Source: an uncultured Collinsella sp. (GTDB lineage Bacteria > Actinomycetota > Coriobacteriia > Coriobacteriales > Coriobacteriaceae). Taken from it: DNA of 63,693 nt. The notes beneath the pieces were generated by a model. It was not told where the DNA came from and searched no databases. It saw nothing but the letters and a program-made list of their open reading frames with translations. A program made the position numbers and the translations under genes. Of the stretch, positions 49,526-57,209 are shown in pieces (the stretch's first letter is position 1; each line of letters opens with the position of its first letter). Location: the NCBI GenBank assembly GCA_902491395.1, contig CABUHO010000013.1, forward strand, positions 1 to 63,693, written 5' to 3'.

Positions 49526-51109
49526 ATGTCCGATCGTTTGACGGTGCTGACGTCCAAGAGCGTCTTCACCGGTACGGAAGACCAGCCGTTTGAGGGTTTT
49601 GTCGCGGTACGCGGCAATCGGATTGAAGCTGTCGGTGGCGCTGGCGAGGCAGGCTCGTTTCTCGCCCAGGCGGATGAGGTGATTGATTGTGGCGACAGGA
49701 CTGTCATGCCTGGCCTGGTCGATGTGCATACGTTCTATACGGGCTGGGCGTTGCGGAGCCTGGGGGCCGACTTATCCGAAGCCTCTGACGTCGACGAAGT
49801 GGTAGCGCTTTTGCAGTTGTGGAAGGATGCCCACCTCGATTGCGCCGCCGCCTTTGGGCGCGACCTTCCTGCGTCGCTCGCCGAAGACGTCGAGAATAAA
49901 AAAACGGCGGCAGCGCTCGATGGCGCCTTTGGAGATATTCCCGTTGTCTGCTTTACCCCGGGTGCCGAGACGTGCGTTCTCAACGCCGCCGCCAGCGAGC
50001 GCTATGGTTTTACGCCCGAGGCCTGCTATGCCGAGAAGATCTGGCGTATGATGCGGGACTTCCTGGCGCTTCCCGAGGTGCGCGCCGGGTATTCGGATTA
50101 CATGGCGATGCTGAACGCTCGCGGTGTCACGGCTATCAAAGAGATGGCCTTCGATGACTATTACGGATTTGCCGATGAGATGGCGCGCCGTGAGGAATCT
50201 GGCGAGCTGACGGTTCGCGTCTCCATGATGTCGCAGCCGGTGGGTGCCGGGGCGAATCTGCCCTATGCCCGTGCGGCGCGTGATCGCTTCCGGGGACCGT
50301 TTGTTCGTTTCTCGGGCTTCAACCGCATGACCGATCGCGGCGTATGGGCGGGGCTTGCCGAGATGATCGACCCTTATGAGGAGACGGCCGATGCGGGGGC
50401 TGCCGGCAAGACGGTTGTCGAGGAGCCCGAGTGGGGTTTGATTGAGGACGAGCTGCGCGCGATTGATGCCGAGGGCTTCCGTTACTCGCTTCATTGTCAG
50501 GGCGACGGCGCCGTTCGCCACACCGTTGCGCTGTATGCTTCGCTGCCGCGAGATGAGCACGGAGTTATGCTTCGACGCCACGCGATCACCGACCTCGAGA
50601 ACTCTGATCCAAAAGACCTTGCCCTTTTTGGCAAGCTGGGCGGAATCTGCGAGGTCTACCCCCAGATCCTTACGCTCGATAAGCGCGAGGACTGCCTGTC
50701 GATGATGCGTCGGCAGATCGGCGAGGTCCGACTGCAGCACAGCTGGAACCGTCGCGGCATGGAAGACGCGGGATGTACGGTGTGCTGTGGCACCGACCTT
50801 CCGCTCTTGATTCCGAGTCTGGGCGAATCAATCTACAGCGCGTGCGGTGGTTTCTTTGCCGACGGTTTGTCCGTGAATGAGGGTAATACGCTGACGCTTG
50901 CCGAGCTCCTTCGTGCATGGACGGCAGGGGGCGCATATGACCTGATGCGCGAGGATGAGCTGGGAACGCTCGAGGCCGGTAAGCTTGCCGACATCTGCGT
51001 GCTCGATCGCGATGTGTTTGACCCTGACTACCACGATGCCTGTGACCTTGCTGTTGATATGACCATGTCGGACGGACGTATCGTGTTCGACCGAAATAAG
51101 GAGGTTTAG
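49526..51109 (+). CDS. Amidohydrolase (YtcJ-like) with altered metal motif
   Basis: The 527-residue protein follows the amidohydrolase plan: beta-sandwich start (TVLTSKSVFTGTEDQPFEGFVAV), the MPGLVDVHTFYTGWA entry motif, HCQGDGAVRH, GTDLPLLIP, and LEAGKLADICVLDRD. The HxH motif reads HTF: the second His is Phe, so one metal ligand is missing. Lys in GVTAIKEMA may act as carboxylated lysine. It sits 10 nt after the transporter stop and 1 nt before the FrlC-like gene. It may free fructosyl amines from amides or peptides; this is inference. Confidence 0.82.
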   Translation: MSDRLTVLTSKSVFTGTEDQPFEGFVAVRGNRIEAVGGAGEAGSFLAQADEVIDCGDRTVMPGLVDVHTFYTGWALRSLGADLSEASDVDEVVALLQLWKDAHLDCAAAFGRDLPASLAEDVENKKTAAALDGAFGDIPVVCFTPGAETCVLNAAASERYGFTPEACYAEKIWRMMRDFLALPEVRAGYSDYMAMLNARGVTAIKEMAFDDYYGFADEMARREESGELTVRVSMMSQPVGAGANLPYARAARDRFRGPFVRFSGFNRMTDRGVWAGLAEMIDPYEETADAGAAGKTVVEEPEWGLIEDELRAIDAEGFRYSLHCQGDGAVRHTVALYASLPRDEHGVMLRRHAITDLENSDPKDLALFGKLGGICEVYPQILTLDKREDCLSMMRRQIGEVRLQHSWNRRGMEDAGCTVCCGTDLPLLIPSLGESIYSACGGFFADGLSVNEGNTLTLAELLRAWTAGGAYDLMREDELGTLEAGKLADICVLDRDVFDPDYHDACDLAVDMTMSDGRIVFDRNKEV

Positions 51110-51110
51110 C

Positions 51111-51962
51111 ATGCCTGAAACCAAACCATCGCTGCGACGCGAGCAGATTGCGGGCATGAACATCCACTACATCATGTGGTCGCTCGACTATTTTTTGGAT
51201 ACGCAACAGCGCCTGGGCTTTGAGTCCATCGAGCTGTGGTGCGCCGAGCCCCATGTGACGCTCGATCACACTGGGTATTTTGAGGCCGAGGTTCTGGCGA
51301 AAAAGGCCGCCGACCGCGGCCTGCGCTATCGGACGCTCTGTCCCGAGAACGTGGTCTATCCATGGCAGTATTGCGCCCGTAAGCCGCTTCACGAGCAGCG
51401 GAGCCTGGCGTATTTCAAGCATGGCATCGAGCTTGCCGAGGTGCTGGGATGCGACCGCATGTCCGTAAACTCGGGTTGGGGTGACTGGGACGAAGACCGC
51501 GAAGAGGCGTGGAAGCGCAGCCGCGAGCACCTATCCATCTTGGCGGAGTATGCCGGCGAGCACGGTCTGGTGCTAACGATGGAGAGCCTGCGTCCCGAGG
51601 AGAGCAACCTTGTGACGACCGTCGCCGATGCCAAGCGCATGATCGATGAGGTCGCGAGTCCGTATCTGCAGCCTATGGTCGATACGACCGCAATGGGTGT
51701 TGCGGGTGAGTCGCTCGAGGACTGGTTTGCCGCATTTGGCGATGGTGCGATCCACGAGATGCACTTTATCGATGGCGACCCCTATGGCCATCTGGTCTGG
51801 GGCGACGGCAAGCACGATATGGACGCCTTCGTCGCCACGCTCAACGTCCATGGTTTCGATGGCATGTTGGGTCAGGAAATCACGGACGGTCGTTACTACG
51901 ATGACCCGGCGGCGGCAGATGCCAAGAACATGGCCGCTTTCGAGAAGTATCTGATTGACTAG
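51111..51962 (+). CDS. frlC: FrlC-like sugar isomerase/epimerase
   Basis: The 283-residue TIM barrel belongs to the xylose isomerase-like family. Visible metal ligands: Glu in LTMESLRP, Asp in MVDTTAMG, His in EMHFIDGDPYGHLVWGDG, Glu in QEITDGRYY. Fructoselysine 3-epimerase FrlC is of this family and shares the frl operon position, so it may epimerise psicoselysine. The exact reaction is inferred from the adjacent frlB and frlD genes. Confidence 0.78.
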   Translation: MPETKPSLRREQIAGMNIHYIMWSLDYFLDTQQRLGFESIELWCAEPHVTLDHTGYFEAEVLAKKAADRGLRYRTLCPENVVYPWQYCARKPLHEQRSLAYFKHGIELAEVLGCDRMSVNSGWGDWDEDREEAWKRSREHLSILAEYAGEHGLVLTMESLRPEESNLVTTVADAKRMIDEVASPYLQPMVDTTAMGVAGESLEDWFAAFGDGAIHEMHFIDGDPYGHLVWGDGKHDMDAFVATLNVHGFDGMLGQEITDGRYYDDPAAADAKNMAAFEKYLID

Positions 51963-52028
51963 ATAAGATTTTGCTCGGCCATGCAAGACGCGTCATGCAT
52001 GGCCGGCCAAACTGGAAAGGAACTAAAC

Positions 52029-52997
52029 ATGAACGCACATGATTTGATTAAGGAAGCAATTGCCGAGAAGGGTAAGTTCGACAGCGTCTACTGGATTGCC
52101 TGCGGCGGCTCCATGATCGATCTGATTCCGGCCCATGAGCTCTTGCAGCGCGAGGCGACGACGTTCACCTCGTATATCTATACGGCCCGTGAGTTCGACA
52201 TCATGCGTCCTCGTCGCCTGGGCGAGAAGTCTCTGGTCATTGCCTGCAGTCACAGCGGCAATACCCCCGAGGTCGTCGAGGGCTGCGAGATTGCCCTTGC
52301 CGCGGGCGCGACGGTGATCGCGCAGACCGATAACGCCGGCTCCAAGATCGATACTGGCAAGTGGGTCACCTGGGTGTACCCGTGGGGCGAGGGCGTTCCG
52401 CAGGCCGAAGTCCCTGCCGGCATCTCGCTGTCGCTCGCGGCCGAGCTGCTCGACCAGCAGGAGGGCTACGCCGATCTCGCTGACATGTATGCCGGTATTG
52501 CCGAAATGGATAAGATTTTGCCTCCCGCACGCGAAAAGGTAAATGCCGAGCTGGGCGATCGCTTTGCCAAGCTTTGCCAGGAGCATGAGTTCTTCTATAT
52601 CCTGGGAAGCGGTCCCAACTTTAGCCAGACGTACGGCTTTGCCATCTGCTCGCTCATGGAGATGCAGTGGCAGCACTGCAGCTATATCCACTCTGCCGAG
52701 TACTTCCATGGCCCCTTTGAGGCTACCCAGGATGGCGTCTTCTACTTCTTGCAGATGGGCTCGAGCGAGTGCCGTCCTATGGACGAGCGCGCCCTGGCGT
52801 TCCTCGAGACCCATACCGACACGCTGATGGTGCTTGATGCCAAGGAGTACGGTATGGAGGCCGTGCCGGCGAGCGTTCGTGCTTATCTGGATCCGGTGCT
52901 GTTCTACGCTATGAACTGCGAGCTGCGTGCAGCGCGCGGCAAGGTGTTCGATCACGACCCCGACTTCCGCCGCTACATGGGCGTTGTTGAGTACTAG
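52029..52997 (+). CDS. frlB: Fructoselysine-6-phosphate deglycase-like SIS protein
   Basis: FrlB cleaves 6-phosphofructoselysine to lysine and glucose 6-phosphate. The 322-residue protein has two SIS domains: IACGGSMIDLIPAHELL with CSHSGNTPEVVEGC, and ILGSGPNFSQTYGFAICSLMEMQ with SAEYFHGPFEA. The EYFHG region carries the catalytic Glu and His of FrlB-type enzymes. ATG 52029 follows GGAAAGGA. The kinase gene follows 14 nt later, completing the core pathway. Other Amadori substrates (glucoselysine-type) remain possible. Confidence 0.88.
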   Translation: MNAHDLIKEAIAEKGKFDSVYWIACGGSMIDLIPAHELLQREATTFTSYIYTAREFDIMRPRRLGEKSLVIACSHSGNTPEVVEGCEIALAAGATVIAQTDNAGSKIDTGKWVTWVYPWGEGVPQAEVPAGISLSLAAELLDQQEGYADLADMYAGIAEMDKILPPAREKVNAELGDRFAKLCQEHEFFYILGSGPNFSQTYGFAICSLMEMQWQHCSYIHSAEYFHGPFEATQDGVFYFLQMGSSECRPMDERALAFLETHTDTLMVLDAKEYGMEAVPASVRAYLDPVLFYAMNCELRAARGKVFDHDPDFRRYMGVVEY

Positions 52998-53011
52998 GAA
53001 GGATAGATACC

Positions 53012-53875
53012 ATGGCTTTTAACGTTAACGCGCTCGGGTTTGGTGACAACGTCGTCGATCGCTATGAGCATATCCATACCATGTATCCCGGCGGCAATGC
53101 GGTGAATTTTGCCGTTTACGCCAAGAAGTGCGGTGCTGCGCGCTCCGCGTACATGGGCATCTTTGGCAACGACGCCGCTGCCGAGCATGTGATTGCAAGC
53201 CTTGAGGACGAGGGCATCGAGCTTGCTAAGTGCGAGCAGCTCATTGGCGAAAACGGTGCGGCACGTGTGACCGTGGTCGATGGCGACCGCGTATTCCTCG
53301 GCTCCAACGAGGGCGGCATCCGTGGTGATGCGCGCTATGTGCTCGATCGCTTTGATCTGGCATACATGAAGCAGTTCGACGTAGTCCACTCGGGCAACTA
53401 CTGCTTTACCGAGCGCGAGCTCCCCAAGCTGAAGGCTGCGGGCATTACCGTATCGTTTGACTTCTCGGACGATTCCACCGATGAATACTATGAGCAGATT
53501 GCCCCGTTTGTCGACTTCGCCTTCTTTAGCGCCGCGGACGCTGCGAGCGAGGATGAGATTCGCGAGCGCCTCGCCTGGGTGAAGAGCCTGGGTCCGCGCT
53601 TTGTGTCTGCGACGGCGGGCGCCGAGGGCTGCGTCGCCTATGACGGCGAGCGTTACTATCGCCAGCTGGCAAAGCCCGTAACGGATATGAAGGACACCAT
53701 GGGAGCCGGGGACTCGTTCCTGACCTCGTTCTTGATGTGCTACCTCGATTCCGCCAAGCGCGGCGAGGACGGGCCTGGGGCCATTGAGCGTGCGCTCGAT
53801 TTTGCGGCAGGTTTTGCCTCGACCGTGTGCGGCATGGAGGGCTCTTGGGGTCACGGAGCTCCGATCGCCGAGTAG
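53012..53875 (+). CDS. frlD: Fructoselysine 6-kinase-like PfkB kinase
   Basis: FrlD phosphorylates fructoselysine at the sugar C6. The 287-residue PfkB protein has the FrlD start GDNVVDRY and MYPGGNAVNFAVYAKKCG, DGDRVFLGSNEGGIRG, and the anion hole/catalytic Asp in DTMGAGDSFLTSF. It is the last gene of the frl operon, with a hairpin and a MITE-like element behind. Substrate choice is inferred from high similarity to FrlD in these segments. Confidence 0.9.
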   Translation: MAFNVNALGFGDNVVDRYEHIHTMYPGGNAVNFAVYAKKCGAARSAYMGIFGNDAAAEHVIASLEDEGIELAKCEQLIGENGAARVTVVDGDRVFLGSNEGGIRGDARYVLDRFDLAYMKQFDVVHSGNYCFTERELPKLKAAGITVSFDFSDDSTDEYYEQIAPFVDFAFFSAADAASEDEIRERLAWVKSLGPRFVSATAGAEGCVAYDGERYYRQLAKPVTDMKDTMGAGDSFLTSFLMCYLDSAKRGEDGPGAIERALDFAAGFASTVCGMEGSWGHGAPIAE

Positions 53876-53881
53876 CTAAGC

Positions 53882-53917
53882 GGCCTTGGGGAGTCGTTTT
53901 AGCGTCTTCCCAAGGCC
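53882..53917 (+). terminator. Hairpin after the frl operon
   Basis: GGCCTTGGG (53882-53890) pairs with CCCAAGGCC (53909-53917) around an 18-nt loop. No T-run follows; the adjacent mobile repeat starts 3 nt later. Confidence 0.55.
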
Positions 53918-53919
53918 TA

Positions 53920-54149
53920 GTGGGCAAAAAATGCCAAATATGAGTACTGTCACTAATTTAGTGGCAGCAAAATCAGGCTCTTGAGGCCTTAATTGAGCGT
54001 CTTCGGGCGATTGAAACCTGTTATTGATGGCTTTAAGTATGCTAAAACGGCCTGATAATGAACAGCTGTACATTATCAGGCCGTTGTTTTGGTGCAAGAT
54101 AATGTGACAAGTTTTACAACAGTACTCATATTTGGCATTTTTTGCCCAC
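53920..54149. mobile_element. MITE-like element with perfect 31-bp terminal inverted repeats
   Basis: 53920-53950 and 54119-54149 are perfect reverse complements (outer ends GTGGGCAAAAAATGCC). The 168-nt interior is AT-rich and contains a perfect 15-bp hairpin, 54046-54060 with 54071-54085, followed by GTTTT. No gene is carried. No clear target-site duplication was seen. It separates frlD from the convergent tatD gene, whose stop lies 7 nt away. Confidence 0.8.
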
Positions 54150-54155
54150 CAGGGG

Positions 54156-54938
54156 TTAGCGGAAGTCGAAAATGGAGCGGGAATTTTCCAGGACGACCGA
54201 CTTGACGCTTTCCGCGGCGCAGTCTTTAAGCGTGGCAATGATCTCGGATGTTCTTATGAGTGAATCGACGAGCTGCCGCGCGGATGTTTTTGCGTCTGGT
54301 TCGGTCGGTGCGTCGGTTTCGAGTAACAAGCGATCGAGTGGAATCTGTCGTGCGTATTCGCGCCCGCGTTTGGTCGCAAGCATGCGTTCATTGATGGAAA
54401 AGAAGCATCCTGTGTGGCGAGCATTGACGAGCTCATCCGAGGTGCCGCTAAACCAGTGAAAGATGATGGTGGGGGAGTTGGGAGTGTCCTTTAGAAGGCC
54501 GTTCGACTCCAAAATGTCCAAAGTTGCTCCCGCCGCGCGAACGGCGTGAATGGACAGGACGCGCCCAGCGAGTGGGTTCTGCGATAGAGCTTGGCAAAGC
54601 CGTTCAAATGCCTGCGCCTGGATTTCCTCGGTGCCCGCAAAGCGTGATGAAAAGTCGAGCCCGACCTCGCTGATAAAACGTTCCCGGGTGGCGAGTTCGC
54701 AAAGCAGGTCGACTTCGGCGGCTCCGCATCGGCCGTCGGCAATCCACCAGGGGTGGAGACCCACCCCTGCAATGATATTGGAGCTACAGCTGGCGCGTTT
54801 ATTTGCTGCCGCGAAGCCGCGCGGATCGACGCCGCAATCAAAGAGCCCCAGCCCCATCGTTGCGGCCTCGTGGGCAACGGCGTTCGGGCGGGCCATGAGA
54901 TCAAAATGGCAGTGTGCATCAAAGGACTGCAGCTCCAT
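54156..54938 (-). CDS. tatD: TatD-family metal-dependent hydrolase (DNase)
   Basis: The 260-residue protein has TatD signatures: FDAHCHFD (His9 and His11), GLHPWW, SEVGLDF, SIHAVRA, FHWFSG and LLETDAP, covering the metal ligands. TatD enzymes act as 3'-5' nucleases or D-amino-acyl hydrolases. ATG 54938 is used; a GTG 3 nt upstream is an alternative. It is transcribed after tcdA with a 14-nt gap. Confidence 0.9.
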   Translation of the reverse strand: MELQSFDAHCHFDLMARPNAVAHEAATMGLGLFDCGVDPRGFAAANKRASCSSNIIAGVGLHPWWIADGRCGAAEVDLLCELATRERFISEVGLDFSSRFAGTEEIQAQAFERLCQALSQNPLAGRVLSIHAVRAAGATLDILESNGLLKDTPNSPTIIFHWFSGTSDELVNARHTGCFFSINERMLATKRGREYARQIPLDRLLLETDAPTEPDAKTSARQLVDSLIRTSEIIATLKDCAAESVKSVVLENSRSIFDFR

Positions 54939-54952
54939 CACGGTGCGCCTTG

Positions 54953-55750
54953 CTAGTCCAAGCGCTGGCCGTCGGCGCGCACGCGCTCGGTACCGCGTCC
55001 ACTGATCTGGCGAATGACCTCGCCGGCAATCATCTGGCCCATGATGGGCGGCATAAAGCTGGCGGTTCCGAGCTCGGTTCGCTCGTGGATGTTGGAGGGG
55101 TCACGGCGCTGGGTCTTGACCGATTCCTCGCAGCTAAATAGAACGTGCAGGCTCTTGATGCCGCGTTTTTTGCACTCCTTGCGCATGATGCGGCTCATAG
55201 GGTCGCGCACCGTGTCAAAGATATCGGCGAAGTGCAGACATTCGGGATGCAGCTTGTTGCCGCCGCCCATGGAGCTCACCAAGCGAATGCTGTGGTCCTG
55301 AGCATATTTGGCAACGGTGAGTTTTGCCGAGATGGTGTCGATCGCGTCGATGACGTAGTCGAGCTTACCGCCCGTCTGCTCCAAAACGCTGGCGAAAAAC
55401 TCGTCAATGTTGTCGCTCAACAGATATTCGGTGCGCTTGACGACGGTGGCGGCGGGGTTGATGTCGTGAATCATCGCTTCCATAACGTCGACCTTGCGCT
55501 TGCCGATGGTGCTGTGAAAGGCGATGGCCTGGCGATTGATATTGCTGGGTGCGATGATGTCCTTGTCCAGAATTACAAAATGACCAATGCCGCCGCGGGC
55601 GAGTGCCTCGCAGCAGTTGGAGCCCACGCCTCCGCAGCCGAGCACCAGCACCGTAGCATCGGCGAGCTTATCGAGTGCCTCGCGGCCCATGATGATCTCG
55701 AGCTTGGTGTCGCGTGTCTCGTTGGGAGTTGCGGCTGTGGTTTCGGTCAT
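54953..55750 (-). CDS. tcdA: tRNA threonylcarbamoyladenosine dehydratase
   Basis: TcdA (CsdL) uses ATP to cyclise t6A in tRNA to ct6A. The 265-residue ThiF/E1-like protein has the nucleotide loop LVLGCGGVGSNCCEALARGG, DKDIIAPSNINRQ with the Arg contact, VIDAIDTISAK, and the final GQMIAGEVIRQI. ATG 55750 has GGAGG at 6 nt; ATG 55756 would have no spacing. It is co-transcribed with tatD. Confidence 0.92.
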   Translation of the reverse strand: MTETTAATPNETRDTKLEIIMGREALDKLADATVLVLGCGGVGSNCCEALARGGIGHFVILDKDIIAPSNINRQAIAFHSTIGKRKVDVMEAMIHDINPAATVVKRTEYLLSDNIDEFFASVLEQTGGKLDYVIDAIDTISAKLTVAKYAQDHSIRLVSSMGGGNKLHPECLHFADIFDTVRDPMSRIMRKECKKRGIKSLHVLFSCEESVKTQRRDPSNIHERTELGTASFMPPIMGQMIAGEVIRQISGRGTERVRADGQRLD

Positions 55751-55977
55751 AGACATCCTCCGATGGGGAAGCGATTCGTGTTTTAGCTATCGCCATTATA
55801 GGTATTATCGCGATTCCATTTGAGCCCTAGGGGCTTGTTGAAATGAGGCAGGGATTCGCATAAGATGAAGCAGATGGCACCCGTTGCCGCGGGTTGGCCA
55901 ACTCCCAAACACGTTTGTAGCGTGAGAAGTGGCTGTCTTCGCATTACGCGGGGGCGGCTATTTTTTTGAGTGTAAAA

Positions 55978-56001
55978 TTAGATAATTAGACAAACATCTA
56001 A
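55978..56001. promoter_or_regulatory. Candidate ArsR/SdpR operator
   Basis: TTAGAT (55978-55983) and ATCTAA (55996-56001) are perfect inverted repeats with a 12-nt spacer in an AT-rich promoter region, 49 bp before the ArsR gene. ArsR repressors commonly bind such dyads over their own promoter. Confidence 0.5.
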
Positions 56002-56049
56002 ATATCGAGTATAGTGTGCGCGTCATGTGGGGTGCTGAGAGGAGGTCTT

Positions 56050-56328
56050 ATGCCGGGAGAGGGTTTTAAAGCGCTGGCCGATCCTACACGGCGGCGCATT
56101 TTGGAACTGCTGCGCGAGGGTAATTGCACGGCCGGGGAGCTTGCCGAGCATTTTGACATCAGCAAGCCGTCGCTCAGCCATCATTTGGCAACGCTCAAAA
56201 ACGCCGGGTTGGTGACCGATGAGCGCCATGGTCAAAACATCGTATACAGCTTAAACACCACCGTCATGCAGGACTTGATCGGTTGGTTTATGGGCTTTAC
56301 AAACACTGAAGGTGATAAGGATGAATAA
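56050..56328 (+). CDS. ArsR-family regulator (SdpR-like)
   Basis: The 92-residue protein is a small ArsR winged helix: LADPTRRRILELLREGNCTAGELAEHFDISKPSLSHHLATLKNAGL. No metal-binding Cys motif is present, which fits SdpR-type members that sense through SdpI rather than metal. GAGGAGG precedes ATG 56050. The next gene starts before its stop codon, so they form an sdpRI-like unit. Confidence 0.88.
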   Translation: MPGEGFKALADPTRRRILELLREGNCTAGELAEHFDISKPSLSHHLATLKNAGLVTDERHGQNIVYSLNTTVMQDLIGWFMGFTNTEGDKDE

Positions 56329-57025
56329 CGAAAACAAGGGCATTCATGCCACGGGGGTATCGCCGCGCGTGTGGGCCGTGCTTGTTGCGCTGTGCGTTGT
56401 TAATGTCGTAGCGCACCTTATGGTGATGCCGAGCTTGCCTGCGCAGATTCCCACGCACTGGGGCGCGAACGGCGCCGTCGACGGTTGGGGCCCTAGCTGG
56501 ATGGCCTCCGCGCTCGGCGTGCTGCCTCTGGCGCTTCTCGCAATGTTCTGCGTGGTGCCGCGCATCGATCCCAAAGGTGAGGCATATCGAACCTCCGGCA
56601 AGTTCTATCAGGGCTTCGTAATCGCCTTCACCTTGTTCATGTGTGCCATAAGCTGGTTGGGTGAGCTTACGGTCTGGGGCGTGGTGCCGGCGGTCGGTTC
56701 GGTCAACGTGCTGATTTCCGGTGCTATCGGTTTGCTGTTCATCGGCGTAGGCAACTACTTGCCGCGTGTGAAGCAGAACTATACGCTCGGTATCAAGACG
56801 CCCTGGGCGCTTGCCGATCCCGAGAACTGGCGCCGTACGCAGCGCTTTGGCGGTGCCTGCTTTATGGTGTTGGGCATTGGCCTCATCGTAATGGGCGTGG
56901 CGGGTAGCGTGCTTTCGAGTGAAGTCGTCGCCGCGGTGATTGCGGTGCTGGCGTTTGGTTCGGCTGGAGCTGCCTACGTCTATTCGTATCTGCTGTGGCG
57001 CAAATCGCAGCGAGCCGTTCGCTAA
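56321..57025 (+). CDS. SdpI-family membrane protein
   Basis: The 234-residue protein has about six hydrophobic segments. The segment MPSLPAQIPTHWGANGAVDGWG is the DUF1648 hallmark, and TPWALADPENWRRTQRFGG is the SdpI signature. SdpI in Bacillus gives immunity to the SdpC toxin and captures SdpR. No sdpC-like gene is seen here, so it is an orphan pair. ATG 56321 overlaps the ArsR stop by 8 nt. Confidence 0.85.
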   Translation: MNNENKGIHATGVSPRVWAVLVALCVVNVVAHLMVMPSLPAQIPTHWGANGAVDGWGPSWMASALGVLPLALLAMFCVVPRIDPKGEAYRTSGKFYQGFVIAFTLFMCAISWLGELTVWGVVPAVGSVNVLISGAIGLLFIGVGNYLPRVKQNYTLGIKTPWALADPENWRRTQRFGGACFMVLGIGLIVMGVAGSVLSSEVVAAVIAVLAFGSAGAAYVYSYLLWRKSQRAVR

Positions 57026-57098
57026 GGTTGCGGAAAACTAGCGTACGCAGTTCATAGTGTGTTCCGGGGGACTTTTCCCAGGTAGTATTAGGGGGTGT

Positions 57099-57118
57099 GG
57101 GCAACCATGCCCCTTTTT
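57099..57118 (+). terminator. Terminator of the SdpRI-like pair
   Basis: GGGCA (57099-57103) pairs with TGCCC (57108-57112) around ACCA, followed by CTTTTT. The stem is short, but placed correctly after the SdpI stop. Confidence 0.6.
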
Positions 57119-57209
57119 CGTTAAGTTTCAGAGCTGGTTTCCTCATTTCGTTTCCACTAAAGCAAATCAAGAATAGGGAAGCAGCAGGTAGAAAGGATAA
57201 AACAGGCAA

